A DNA stretch of 64,000 nucleotides from Dyella sp. GSA-30 (lineage in GTDB: Bacteria; Pseudomonadota; Gammaproteobacteria; Xanthomonadales; Rhodanobacteraceae), in the NCBI RefSeq assembly GCF_027924605.1, contig NZ_AP027042.1, positions 2,519,524 through 2,583,523 on the forward strand, given 5' to 3'. The translations under genes and the position numbers were made by a program. Positions 1-8,181 of this stretch are shown one piece after another. Numbering within the stretch: position 1 is the stretch's first letter; every line of letters starts with the position of its first letter. The notes beneath the pieces were generated by a model. The model did no database searches. It worked only from the letters and a program-made list of their open reading frames with translations, and had not been told where the DNA came from.

Positions 1-384
1 GCGACCGGCATCAGCTTGTACTCAAAACCCAAGCTGAAGAAACGACCGGACAGGTGTAACACGTGCGATACACGTGCCCTGAGTTTGCGCGCTCGTGTCG
101 AGTAGTGCGTTCCAAGTGCATGAAATCCATCACGACATGACATGCACTGCAACCTGAATACCCCGTCGATCAGGCATACCTATGTAACAGCCACGTATCA
201 CTCGGCCGTCCAAACGGCTGAACGAGATGCCGTTGAATGGCTGGGATATGATTCAATTGATTGATTTATATTGATTATTTGTAGAGTCGCGCCGTCCCTG
301 CGACATGGCACACAAGCTGCAAGACGTGAGCGCTGCAACGAAAGACAAACAGGGGGTTACCGCATCGTTCACGGAGACCCAATC
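1..384. other. Left-edge non-coding region upstream of the exported-protein operon
   Basis: No convincing gene is visible here. The first 60 bases could in principle be the edge of a gene running off the window on either strand, but no reading frame has enough length to support it. The last 150 bases are AT-richer (around 243-285) and should hold the promoter and leader of the operon starting at 385. A TTG at 271 opens an in-frame extension of the first gene, but the residues it adds look like translated leader sequence, and the signal peptide only begins at 385. Confidence 0.5.
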
Positions 385-1278
385 ATGCGCAAGACTCTAC
401 TTGTAACAGCCGTATGCCTCGGACTGGGATTTGCACTTCCGGCCTTGGCGGATGATACGCAGACCGGCGGAGCCGGACCCAGCGCACAGCGCCATTCAAG
501 CGTGACTGCCGACGCGTATGCCAATGGACTGGGCAGCGCAGCGGCCAATAACGGAGGAACCGCGACCTCGTCGGTCGCCAGCTCGTTCAATACCAGTAAC
601 GCCATCGCAACCAGCACGCTCGACGGTACCGTTACCGATATCCGCATCCACGATATCGGCAACGTTGCTCGCAATACGGGTGACGCCAGCGGTGGCAACG
701 GCGGCGCGGGCGGTCGTGGTTATGGCGGCGACGGCACCGGTGGCCGTGGTGGCTCAGGCGGCGATGGCGGTAACGCGCGTTCGCACAGCGGCGCAGTAGG
801 CGATGCCGATAGTGCCAGCGGCGACACCGGCGCACTCAGTGCGGCATCCGGTGGAAACAGCAACGGTGACAGCGGCAACGCACGCAACCATCAACGTGGT
901 GCCGGCAACGGTACCGCAACGACGGGTGCGGCAACCTGGGCAGGCGGTGCGGGCACAGGTGGCGCGTCGACGGCAAGCAGCGGTGCTTCAACCGCGACTG
1001 GCGGTACCAGTGGTTCGTCGGCGAGTACCGGCGGAGCTGGTGGTGCCGGCGGTGCAGGTGCCGAAGGCATGGGCGGTGCGGGGTCTGGTGGTGCCGGTGG
1101 TGCAGGCGCGGCGGGTGGCTCGGCCATGGCCGATGCAGGCACGTTCAACATGTCCAACACCATGGACAGTGCGGCAGCGGCGGCGGCAGGCGTAAGCGTC
1201 ATTGCTCAGAACAGCGGCCTTGGCTCGCTGATCCAGCAAAGCGTAAACGTGCAGGCCAATCTCAACGTCGGTCCATAA
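385..1278 (+). CDS. Secreted glycine/alanine-rich protein, candidate fibre subunit of a Fap-like locus
   Basis: A 297-residue exported protein. It opens with a clear signal peptide (MRKTLLVTAVCLG, hydrophobic stretch, cleavage near ALA-DD), which is why the ATG at 385 is preferred over an in-frame TTG at 271. About 90 residues of Asn/Ser/Thr/Ala-rich sequence follow, then a long Gly-Gly-X and Gly-Ala-rich low-complexity centre, then a C-terminal segment with SVIAQNSG followed by SLIQQSVNVQ. No cysteine is seen in the mature part. Related QN(S/T)G...IQ motifs end the next small protein and occur in the gene at 2387. With a C39-type peptidase and a coiled-coil barrel downstream in Fap order, this looks like the FapB/FapC-position fibre protein. 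That role is inferred; the Gly-rich centre is not a typical Fap repeat. Confidence 0.7.
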   Translation: MRKTLLVTAVCLGLGFALPALADDTQTGGAGPSAQRHSSVTADAYANGLGSAAANNGGTATSSVASSFNTSNAIATSTLDGTVTDIRIHDIGNVARNTGDASGGNGGAGGRGYGGDGTGGRGGSGGDGGNARSHSGAVGDADSASGDTGALSAASGGNSNGDSGNARNHQRGAGNGTATTGAATWAGGAGTGGASTASSGASTATGGTSGSSASTGGAGGAGGAGAEGMGGAGSGGAGGAGAAGGSAMADAGTFNMSNTMDSAAAAAAGVSVIAQNSGLGSLIQQSVNVQANLNVGP

Positions 1279-1347
1279 GATCGCTAACGACATCGGGGGG
1301 CGCGCAAGCGCCCCTCGATCGTTGCGGCGAATGAGGGAGTACACGCC

Positions 1348-1695
1348 ATGCGATCCCATCGATATCTGCTCGGCCTTCTCTGCGCTTGCGTTAGCGTCGG
1401 CGCGTTAGCGTCCGATCCACCGCAATCGACAGACGCCCACGATGTCGCCGGCTTTGGCCGCAGCATCGACAGCAACGCCCTGGCGAAGCTGAGCGGCGGA
1501 ACCAATGTCACGTCGAACATGACCCTGACCGGCACGGTCAGCAACAATGTCGATACCAATGTGGCAACCGGGCTCAACGATATTTCATCCGGCTCGTTCA
1601 GCGGTGCCACGGGCATACCGATGGTTATCCAGAACACCGGTAACAACGTTCTTATCCAAAACGCCACTATTCTCAACGTGCAGTTCCAGCCGTGA
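1348..1695 (+). CDS. Small exported protein of the Fap-like operon
   Basis: A 115-residue protein with a signal peptide (MRSHRYLLGLLCACVSVGALAS). The mature part is about 93 residues, rich in Asn, Thr, Ser and Gly. It ends with MVIQNTG and then VLIQNATILNV, closely resembling the C-terminal segment of the gene before it. The stop codon overlaps the ATG of the peptidase gene (TGATG at 1693-1697), so the two are translationally coupled. No enzymatic motif is visible. It could be a minor fibre subunit or nucleator (FapA/FapB-like position) or a periplasmic chaperone of the system; the sequence does not decide between these. Confidence 0.7.
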   Translation: MRSHRYLLGLLCACVSVGALASDPPQSTDAHDVAGFGRSIDSNALAKLSGGTNVTSNMTLTGTVSNNVDTNVATGLNDISSGSFSGATGIPMVIQNTGNNVLIQNATILNVQFQP

Positions 1696-2375
1696 TGAAG
1701 AGGCGCGCTCTATGCTGCGGATTGGTCCTGCTGCTGGCGCCGCTGTGCGCCGCTGCGGTGGATCTGACCGGTGTGCAGGGCGAGGGCTATCGCCTGCACA
1801 TCACCAGTCTGAAAGAAGCGCGCTTCAAGAACACGGTGCGGCAGAAGTACGACTTCAGCTGCGGCTCGGCGGCGGTAGCGACGCTGCTGACCTATCAATA
1901 CGGTTATCCGGTCAACGAAGAAACCGCGTTTGCGCAAATGTATGCGCACGGCGACCGTTCCAAGATCAACAAGGAAGGTTTCTCGCTGCTGGACATCAAG
2001 ATGTTCCTTGCGGCCAACGGCTTCGACGCCGATGGGTTCCAGGTGCCGCTGGAGAAGCTGGAAGAAGAAAACCTCCCCGCGATCGCGCTGGTCGACGAGC
2101 GCGGCTATCACCATTTCGTGGTGATCAAGGGCGTGCGCGATGGGCGTGTATTGATCGGTGATCCGGCGCTTGGCACGCGTTCGGTGCCGATCGCTCAGTT
2201 CGAGGCGAGCTGGAAGAACGGCTTGGTCTTTGTGATTCACAACCGCCGCAATCAGGCGGTATTCAACAGCGCGAAGGACTGGCGCGTCGTGCCGATGGCA
2301 CCGCTGGGCCTGAGCATCGATCGCAGCGGGCTTGATCGGATCACCATCCCCAAACGCGGTCCGGGCGATATCTAG
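1695..2375 (+). CDS. Exported C39-type cysteine peptidase (FapD-like)
   Basis: A 226-residue protein with a signal peptide and a papain-like C39 fold. The Cys lies in DFSCGSAA (about C56), the His in YHHFVVIKG (about H140) and the Asp in IGDPALG (about D156), in the order and spacing of double-glycine bacteriocin-type peptidases. It lacks the ABC transporter that C39 domains are often fused to, and it is predicted to be periplasmic. In Pseudomonas fap operons a C39 peptidase (FapD) sits between the fibre subunits and fapE/fapF, the same position as here. Start ATG 1695 overlaps the upstream stop; a GTG at 1692 is a minor alternative. Its substrate may be one of the neighbouring exported proteins or the barrel's N-terminal domain (inference). 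Confidence 0.85.
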   Translation: MKRRALCCGLVLLLAPLCAAAVDLTGVQGEGYRLHITSLKEARFKNTVRQKYDFSCGSAAVATLLTYQYGYPVNEETAFAQMYAHGDRSKINKEGFSLLDIKMFLAANGFDADGFQVPLEKLEEENLPAIALVDERGYHHFVVIKGVRDGRVLIGDPALGTRSVPIAQFEASWKNGLVFVIHNRRNQAVFNSAKDWRVVPMAPLGLSIDRSGLDRITIPKRGPGDI

Positions 2376-2386
2376 GCGATGACGTC

Positions 2387-2881
2387 ATGACCTTCCAGCG
2401 CACATTGATTATCGGAATCGTTCTCAGCCTTGCAAGCCAGGCGGTGTTCGCAGCCGATGGCATCGGATATTGGCAGCCGGTCAGCGACCAGCGCCTTGAG
2501 CAAATGCGTGGCGGCTTCGATCTGGGCAGCGGCATCGTGGCATCGCTGGGCATCGACCGCGCGGTCTATATCAACGGAAACCTGGTCACCAGTACCAGCA
2601 TCAACATCCCCGACATCAGTCACATCAGCAGCGCTCAGGCGACAGCGCTGGCAGCGGTGATGAATACGGCCAACCTGGTGCAGAACGGTCCCGGCAACAG
2701 CGTCGACCCATCGACGCTGAGCCAGGCGCGCGGGGCAACGATCATCCAGAACACCTTGAACAATCAGCAGATCCAGGCACTGACCACGCTCAATGTGGGC
2801 ACCAATAGCCTGAATCTGTTTCGCGCCATGGGACTGCAAGACAGCCTGCAATCGGCATTGATCGGTTCGCAGGGACATTGA
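2387..2881 (+). CDS. Exported protein of the Fap-like operon (FapE position)
   Basis: A 164-residue protein with a signal peptide ending near VFAADG. The mature part contains a QMRGGFDLGSGI segment, followed by alternating Asn/Thr/Ser/Ile-rich sequence and a stretch reading GATIIQNTLNNQQIQALTTL, similar to the QN(T/S) segments in the two proteins upstream. It has no cysteines, unlike the FapE proteins I know of, so any link to FapE is positional only. It starts 11 bases after the peptidase stop and ends 24 bases before the barrel gene start, consistent with one transcript. The LEQMRGGF segment recalls a short conserved stretch seen in other small exported proteins of this order, but I cannot assign a family. 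Confidence 0.7.
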   Translation: MTFQRTLIIGIVLSLASQAVFAADGIGYWQPVSDQRLEQMRGGFDLGSGIVASLGIDRAVYINGNLVTSTSINIPDISHISSAQATALAAVMNTANLVQNGPGNSVDPSTLSQARGATIIQNTLNNQQIQALTTLNVGTNSLNLFRAMGLQDSLQSALIGSQGH

Positions 2882-2905
2882 GGCTTGGACTTTGGGGGAA
2901 CGTCG

Positions 2906-4279
2906 ATGGCACAGGGATCATGGAAAAAGCAGTGTGCAGTCGGATGTCTGGCTAGCCTGGGCATACTGAGCGGCGCCGTCGTCGCACAGCAGACGCCCGA
3001 TGACGTCCAGCCGGCGCCCGACGTGCGCCAGCGCATTTCCGAGCAGGGTCAGCATATCGACGAGATGCGCGACAAGATCGATGCGCAGCTCGAACAATTG
3101 GCCGCGATGCAACGCGAACTGGCCAAGCAGGAGGCGGACTATCGCGCATTGCGCCATGCAGTCGGCATGGATGTGCTCGACAAGCAACGCGCCGGCAATA
3201 TCGCCGCGGGCGGCAGTCGCGCCTCGGCACTGCCAATGCCCGCCGCTGACGCGATAGCCGCCGCCGATGCCGCTACCGACGACACCAGGCAGCCTGTCGG
3301 TCAGGCGCCGCAGCACGACGATCGCCCTCCGGAGGTGGCGCCCATCTTCGATCAGCCCGGTGTGCTGACGCCGCGTGGCAAGCTGGTGGTCGAGCCGTCT
3401 TACCAGTTCGGTTATTCCTCGGCCGACCGCGTCGCGCTGGTGGGCTATACGGTGATTCCGGCGATTCTTATCGGCTTGATCGATGCCCGCCAGGTCAAGA
3501 CTACGACGCAGACAGGCGCTGTCGCAGCGCGCTACGGCATCACCAATCGGTTGGAAGTGGAGGTGCGTGTGCCGTATGTCTACGCGCACACCGACACGAT
3601 CAGTCGCGAGATATTTACCGGCACGGCGCAAGACAATGTATTCACTACCAGCGGTCACGGCATCGGCGACGTCGAAGCCACCGCGCGTTATCAGGTCAAC
3701 GACGGCGGCGCGGACAAGGCTTATTACATCGCGTGGTTGCGTTTCAAATCGCGCACCGGCACCGACCCCTTCGAAGTGACGACCGATTGCGTGACGCGCT
3801 GCGTGCAGAATGCGACCGGCACCGGACTGCCGCTGCAATCGCCGACCGGATCGGGCTTCTATTCCCTGCAGCCGGGCGTGACCTGGCTCTATCCGTCTGA
3901 CCCGGTGGTGTTCTTCGGTAACCTGAGCTACCTGCACAATTTCCCGCGCGACAACGTCACACGCAATCTGGTGCTTGCCGGCAAGGAAAATCTGGGCAAA
4001 GTAAAGCTGGGCGATATCGTCGATGTCAGCATCGGCATGGGTCTGGCCTTGAACGAGAAGGCCTCTTTCAGCATCGGCTACGACCAGAGCTTTATCGGCA
4101 CCACCAAGCAGAACAATCAGACGGTGCCTGGTTCGGCCAAGTCGGTACTGGGCACGCTATTGATCGGCGGTTCGTATCGCTTCAACCCCAAGCGCACGGT
4201 CAACTTCACCCTGGGTGTCGGCGTGACGCGCGACACCCCGGATGCGACGGTGACGGTGCGCGTGCCGATGATGTATTAA
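2906..4279 (+). CDS. Outer-membrane beta-barrel with N-terminal coiled coil (FapF-like secretion channel)
   Basis: A 457-residue protein with a signal peptide (cleavage near VVA-QQ), a heptad-rich helical segment at about residues 40-88 (RISEQGQHIDEMRDKIDAQL and on), a Pro/Ala/Asp-rich linker to about residue 140, then a barrel beginning PGVLTPRGKLVVEPS and ending in an aromatic residue (VPMMY). FapF of Pseudomonas has this same order: periplasmic trimeric coiled coil, plug/linker, 12-stranded barrel with a LTP-x-GKLV-x-EPS-like opening and a YGITNR-L-E-VE-VPYVY segment, which is also visible here. It likely exports the glycine-rich protein or its partners. ATG 2906 is preferred over an upstream in-frame TTG at 2885 because it carries the signal peptide and follows a GGGGGAA ribosome site. 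Confidence 0.8.
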   Translation: MAQGSWKKQCAVGCLASLGILSGAVVAQQTPDDVQPAPDVRQRISEQGQHIDEMRDKIDAQLEQLAAMQRELAKQEADYRALRHAVGMDVLDKQRAGNIAAGGSRASALPMPAADAIAAADAATDDTRQPVGQAPQHDDRPPEVAPIFDQPGVLTPRGKLVVEPSYQFGYSSADRVALVGYTVIPAILIGLIDARQVKTTTQTGAVAARYGITNRLEVEVRVPYVYAHTDTISREIFTGTAQDNVFTTSGHGIGDVEATARYQVNDGGADKAYYIAWLRFKSRTGTDPFEVTTDCVTRCVQNATGTGLPLQSPTGSGFYSLQPGVTWLYPSDPVVFFGNLSYLHNFPRDNVTRNLVLAGKENLGKVKLGDIVDVSIGMGLALNEKASFSIGYDQSFIGTTKQNNQTVPGSAKSVLGTLLIGGSYRFNPKRTVNFTLGVGVTRDTPDATVTVRVPMMY

Positions 4280-4381
4280 GAGCAGGAGTGAGTGTTCAGG
4301 AGTGAGGAGTGAGAGCGGCTCGCCCCCGCGTTCGGCTCCTTGATCACTCACTTCTCACTCCTCTCCACACACTCCTGCTCT
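4279..4381. repeat. Long imperfect inverted repeat between convergent genes
   Basis: Left arm AGAGCAGGAGTGAG at 4279-4292 pairs with CACACTCCTGCTCT at 4368-4381 with few mismatches. Further GAGTGAGGAGTGAG / CTCACTTCTCACTCC segments pair inside. It sits between the barrel-gene stop and the 3' end of the convergent TerC-family gene, and its right arm encodes that protein's last residues. It may act as a shared transcription end; no long T-run follows either arm. Confidence 0.55.
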
Positions 4382-5050
4382 AACAATCCTGCGCTTCTGC
4401 ATCCACCAGCCACCGCCGCACACCAGCGCAACCAGCAATACGTCCAGCACGTACTTCATCCACTCGCGCGCGTCGAACCAAGCCGATATCAGATGGTCGT
4501 GAGCGATCATGCGCGCTGCGGTCCATGCAATCGCCGCAGCGCCGATATAGATGATGATCGGAAAGCGTTCGATCAGCTTGAGGATCAGCGTCGAGCCCCA
4601 CACCACCAGCGGCACGCTGATCGCCAGGCCGATGATCACCAGCCCCATATGCCCGCTCGACGCGCCGGCGATTGCCAACACGTTGTCCAGGCCCATCAAG
4701 GCATCGGCAACGATGATCGTGCGCAGCGCCGCCCAGAAGTTGCCGGCCGGATTGATGTGATGATCGTTGCCGTCCTCGGTTTTCAACAGCTTCCACGCGA
4801 TCGGCAAGAGCAGCAGGCCGCCGGCCAGCATCAGGCCCGGCAGCTTGAGCAAATAAACGACCACAGCGGTCAAGGCGACACGCACCGCGACGGCGCCGAA
4901 GGTGCCCCAGAACACGGCCTTCTTTTGCAGCTGCTTGGGAAGATTGCGTGCGGCCAGCGCGATCACGATCGCGTTATCGCCCGCAAGCACGAGGTCGAGC
5001 AGGATGATCGCCAGGAGGCTGGAGAGAAAATCGGTACCGGTCAGTTCCAT
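4355..5050 (-). CDS. TerC-family integral membrane protein, probable manganese exporter
   Basis: A 231-residue protein with about seven hydrophobic segments and two copies of the family's acidic membrane signature: LVLAGDNAIVIALAAR near the N terminus and ADALMGLDNVLAIAGAS about 110 residues later. These Asp/Asn residues are thought to bind the metal in TerC/Alx/YkoY proteins. A yybP-ykoY manganese riboswitch lies directly upstream, which supports Mn2+ efflux or metal loading of exported enzymes rather than tellurium resistance. ATG 5050 is preferred because AAGGAA lies 7 bases before it; ATG 5077 adds nine polar residues (MSQARKETR) and is possible. The C-terminal tail is encoded within a large inverted repeat shared with the convergent gene. 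Confidence 0.88.
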   Translation of the reverse strand: MELTGTDFLSSLLAIILLDLVLAGDNAIVIALAARNLPKQLQKKAVFWGTFGAVAVRVALTAVVVYLLKLPGLMLAGGLLLLPIAWKLLKTEDGNDHHINPAGNFWAALRTIIVADALMGLDNVLAIAGASSGHMGLVIIGLAISVPLVVWGSTLILKLIERFPIIIYIGAAAIAWTAARMIAHDHLISAWFDAREWMKYVLDVLLVALVCGGGWWMQKRRIVRAGVCGEE

Positions 5051-5107
5051 GCGGGTTTCCTTGCGCGCTTGACTCATGCGACGACGGCAGGCGCGCGCGG
5101 CCTGCGG

Positions 5108-5238
5108 TCATCGCAAAAGTCTCGTTCGCAGCCAGTGCCGCCGTGGCGCCCGGAGCGGAGTGTCCGCTCGTGATGACGATCGCCACACAGGTGCTTGCCC
5201 AAGATGAGCCAGCTGCCCGGAACTACTCCCCTTTGGGA
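5108..5238 (-). promoter_or_regulatory. yybP-ykoY manganese riboswitch
   Basis: On the minus strand the element opens with CCCAAAGGGGAGTAGTTCC and closes with GGCACTGGCTGC then AACGAGACTTTTGC. These are the two signature halves of the yybP-ykoY aptamer (GGGGAGUAG and AACGAGACcUUUGC, with a UCAUCA-type internal segment, here GTCATCACGAG). A GC-rich hairpin (GCAGGC...GCCTGC, about 5085-5103) follows between the aptamer and the gene and may be the expression platform. The controlled gene is the TerC-family transporter, a classical partner of this riboswitch. Confidence 0.9.
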
Positions 5239-5360
5239 TGTAAGTACGGCGCGGATTGTACAGGTGGGAGGGGAAGGGCGGTAGCGTGCTGCGTCACGAC
5301 GTGCCCTGGCCAGGCCCCTCCGGCTAGAATGGGCGTTTTCCTCTCGACGAGACTCGCCCC

Positions 5361-6812
5361 ATGAGTGCGCACGACATCCGTTCCGCCAAGCGTCCCGATC
5401 CCGACCAGCCGATGGTCGACATCGCCAACTACGTGGTCGACTACAAGATCGACTCGAAGGAGGCTTACGACACGGCGCGCTACATGCTGCTCGACTCGCT
5501 GGGCACGTCGATGTTGGCGATGAAGTTTCCCGAATGCGTGAAGCATCTGGGGCCGGTCGTCCCGGGCGCGAACATGGTCGGCGGCGCACGCGTGCCTGGT
5601 ACCAGCCACGAGCTCGACCCGGTGCAGGCCGCGTTCGCCATCGGTACGCAGATCCGCTGGCTCGATTTCAACGACACCTGGCTGGCGGCCGAGTGGGGTC
5701 ATCCGTCGGATAACCTCGGCAGCATCCTGGCCGTGGCCGATTACTTGAGCCGCAAGGCCGAGCGTGAAGGCGGCAAGGCGCTGACCGTGCGCGACGTGCT
5801 GACCTACGCGATCAAGGCCCACGAGATCCAGGGCTGCTACGCGCTCAAGAACAGCTTCAACCGCGTCGGTCAGGATCACGTCATCCTGGTGCGCCTGGCC
5901 TCGACGGCCGTCGCCACCGCGATGCTTGGCGGCGACAAGGAGCAGATCACCACCGCCGTGTCGCATAGCTGGATCGACAACGGTGCGCTGCGTACTTACC
6001 GCCACGCGCCCAACACCGGTCCGCGCAAGAGCTGGGCTGCCGGTGATGCCTGCCGTCGTGCCGTCACGCACGCCATCAATGCCGTGTATCGCGGCGTGGT
6101 GGGTTATCCGTCCGCGCTGTCGGCCAAGACCTGGGGCTATTACGACGTCGCCTTCAAAGGCAACGCGTTCGAGTTCGAGCGCCCGTTCGGCAGCTACGTG
6201 ATGGAGAACGTGCTGTTCAAGATCAGCTTCCCGGCGGAATTCCACGCCCAGACGGCGGTGGAGTGCGCGATGCAACTGCACGGCCAGGTCGCCGGCAAGC
6301 TCGACCAGATCGAAAAGATCGTCCTGGAGACCCAGGAAGCGGGTTGCCGCATCATCGACAAGACCGGTCCGCTGGCCAACTACGCCGATCGCGATCACTG
6401 CATCCAGTACATGGTGGCCGTGCCGCTGATCTTCGGTCGCCTGACCGCGGACGACTACAACGACGACGTCGCCGCCGACCCGCGTATCGATGCACTGCGC
6501 GACAAGATGGAAGTGCGCGAGAACCCGCAGTTCACCAAGGACTACTTCGATCCCGACAAGCGCTACATCGGCAACTCGGTGCAGGTGTTCTTCAAGGACG
6601 GCACCAGCACGGAGAAGGTCTCGATCGACTTCCCGATCGGCCACCGCAACCGTCGCGGCGAAGGCATTCCGGTGCTGCTGAAGAAGTTCGAGGCGGCTAT
6701 GCGTGGTCACCTGCCGGCCCATAAGGTCAAGGCGATCCTCGAGGCCACCCAGGATCCGGCCAAGCTCGATGCCATGCCCATTCACGATTTCATGACGCTT
6801 TTTGCGGTTTAA
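5361..6812 (+). CDS. prpD: 2-methylcitrate dehydratase PrpD
   Basis: A 483-residue protein, matching E. coli PrpD length, of the MmgE/PrpD family. It dehydrates 2-methylcitrate to 2-methyl-cis-aconitate in the methylcitrate cycle that oxidises propionyl-CoA. Family features visible include FNDTWLAAEWGHPSDN early in the chain, a SHSWIDNGALRTYRHAPNTG segment, GPRKSWAAGDA, and YADRDHCIQYMVAVPL. It is likely cytoplasmic. No prpB, prpC or acnD gene flanks it here, so it sits apart from the rest of the pathway or those genes lie elsewhere. A TAGAAT-like -10 box is present about 40 bases upstream of the ATG. Confidence 0.95.
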   Translation: MSAHDIRSAKRPDPDQPMVDIANYVVDYKIDSKEAYDTARYMLLDSLGTSMLAMKFPECVKHLGPVVPGANMVGGARVPGTSHELDPVQAAFAIGTQIRWLDFNDTWLAAEWGHPSDNLGSILAVADYLSRKAEREGGKALTVRDVLTYAIKAHEIQGCYALKNSFNRVGQDHVILVRLASTAVATAMLGGDKEQITTAVSHSWIDNGALRTYRHAPNTGPRKSWAAGDACRRAVTHAINAVYRGVVGYPSALSAKTWGYYDVAFKGNAFEFERPFGSYVMENVLFKISFPAEFHAQTAVECAMQLHGQVAGKLDQIEKIVLETQEAGCRIIDKTGPLANYADRDHCIQYMVAVPLIFGRLTADDYNDDVAADPRIDALRDKMEVRENPQFTKDYFDPDKRYIGNSVQVFFKDGTSTEKVSIDFPIGHRNRRGEGIPVLLKKFEAAMRGHLPAHKVKAILEATQDPAKLDAMPIHDFMTLFAV

Positions 6813-6993
6813 ATCGATGTGAGCCGAAACTGAACGGGCGCGTCTGGTAAATCCCTAAATGTTTAGTTTTTGCTAAACTGCCGGCGCCCGTACTGGATCC
6901 AAGTAATCCCCGCTCTGCGTGCCGCGTTAAATCGATGCGAGCGCCAGGTGCCCCGAAGCGCATACGAAGAAAAACCAAGAAAGGAGATATCCA

Positions 6994-8127
6994 ATGAATC
7001 GTAAGGGCCTGTATTTTCTGATCGCCCTGGCTCTGGGTGGCGTTGGCGCCGCTCATGCACAGGATCAGGCGGCTTCGAGCACGCCGAGCTACGACGGCCG
7101 CTGGTACATCGCGCCGACCGTTGGCGGCTACTACAACGATACCGATCGCAACACCAACAGCCGTCAGGTTTACTACGGTCTGGGCGTCGGCCGCTTCATC
7201 TCGCCGAACGCGTCGATCGACCTGTTCATCGACCGCACCAAGCGCGACCGTGATGGCGCCGTCGGTGGCGGCAACTGGTCGAACAACAACTACGGTGTGA
7301 CCGGTCGCTGGTACTTCGGTGATTGGAACTCGTTCCGTCCGTACATCCTGGGCGGCATCATGGGCAGCTACCACCACGACCGTGGTGACAAGGGCTGGTC
7401 GCCGGCCGCCGAGCTGGGCGTGGGCGTGTCCAAGACGATCACCGACAGCTCCGACATCCGCGTCGAAGCTGGCTACCGTTATGACTGGGACGACAAGTCG
7501 CAGACCGAAACCAACAGCGCCCGCGCGCAGGACGGCTACGGTGACTGGTTCCTGGGCCTGAGCATCGTGTCGCGCTTTGGCGAACCGGCTGCTGCCCCGG
7601 CTCCGGCCGCTGCCCCGCCGCCGGCTGCGCCGGATTGCTCGAAGCTCGATAGCGACGGCGACGGCGTGAACGATTGCGACGACAAGTGCCCGAACACCCC
7701 GGCCGGTACGATCGTCGGTCCGGACGGTTGCCCGCAGAAGGTCGTGATCGACCTGCGCGGCGTGAACTTCAAGTTCGACTACCCGAAGATCGGCCACGTG
7801 AAGGCGGCTGAAATTGGTAAGGCCCTGGCCGAGCCGACCGCTGACTCGATCGCGATCCTGGATCAGGCTGTCGACACGCTGCAGCGTTACCCGCAGGTCC
7901 ACGTGACCGTTGCTGGTTACACCGACGGCGTGGGTAAGGACGCGTACAACCAGAAGCTGTCGGAGCGTCGCGCACAGATCGTGTACGACTACCTGACCTC
8001 GCACGGTATCGACGCGAGCCGTCTGGAAGGCCCGATTGGCCACGGCAAGAACGACCCGATCGACACCAATGCTACCGATGCCGGCCGCGCGCGTAACCGC
8101 CGCACCGAGCTGCAGGTTCAGCAGTAA
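6994..8127 (+). CDS. OmpA-family outer-membrane protein, copy 1
   Basis: A 377-residue protein: signal peptide (cleavage AHA-QD), an eight-stranded OmpA-type barrel (about residues 30-195), an Ala/Pro-rich hinge, a TSP3-type calcium-binding repeat (DSDGDGVNDCDDKCPNTP), and a C-terminal OmpA/MotB peptidoglycan-binding domain (about 265-377) with VTVAGYTDGVGKDAYNQKLS and ARNRRTEL motifs. It links outer membrane to peptidoglycan. It has its own ribosome site (AAGGAGATAT) and a strong terminator. A near-identical copy lies 1525 bases downstream; the two proteins differ by a single residue (Ala versus Val at position 20, inside the signal peptide). Confidence 0.95.
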   Translation: MNRKGLYFLIALALGGVGAAHAQDQAASSTPSYDGRWYIAPTVGGYYNDTDRNTNSRQVYYGLGVGRFISPNASIDLFIDRTKRDRDGAVGGGNWSNNNYGVTGRWYFGDWNSFRPYILGGIMGSYHHDRGDKGWSPAAELGVGVSKTITDSSDIRVEAGYRYDWDDKSQTETNSARAQDGYGDWFLGLSIVSRFGEPAAAPAPAAAPPPAAPDCSKLDSDGDGVNDCDDKCPNTPAGTIVGPDGCPQKVVIDLRGVNFKFDYPKIGHVKAAEIGKALAEPTADSIAILDQAVDTLQRYPQVHVTVAGYTDGVGKDAYNQKLSERRAQIVYDYLTSHGIDASRLEGPIGHGKNDPIDTNATDAGRARNRRTELQVQQ

Positions 8128-8152
8128 TCGATCTGGTGTAAAGCAGCACCGA

Positions 8153-8181
8153 GAAGCCCGGCGAAAGCCGGGCTTTTCTTT
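8153..8181 (+). terminator. Rho-independent terminator of ompA-like copy 1
   Basis: Hairpin AGAAGCCCGGC-GAAA-GCCGGGCTTTTCTTTT with an 11-base GC-rich stem, a stable GAAA tetraloop and a T-rich tail. The same element follows copy 2. Confidence 0.93.

Noticed and set aside
1-57. Possible end or start of a gene at the left edge
   Set aside because: Several short frames are open, but none is long enough to support a call.
6855-6885. GTTTAG-TTTTTG-CTAAAC dyad before ompA-like copy 1 as an operator
   Set aside because: Its right half coincides with the likely -10 box shared with copy 2, where the left half is absent, so the dyad is probably incidental.
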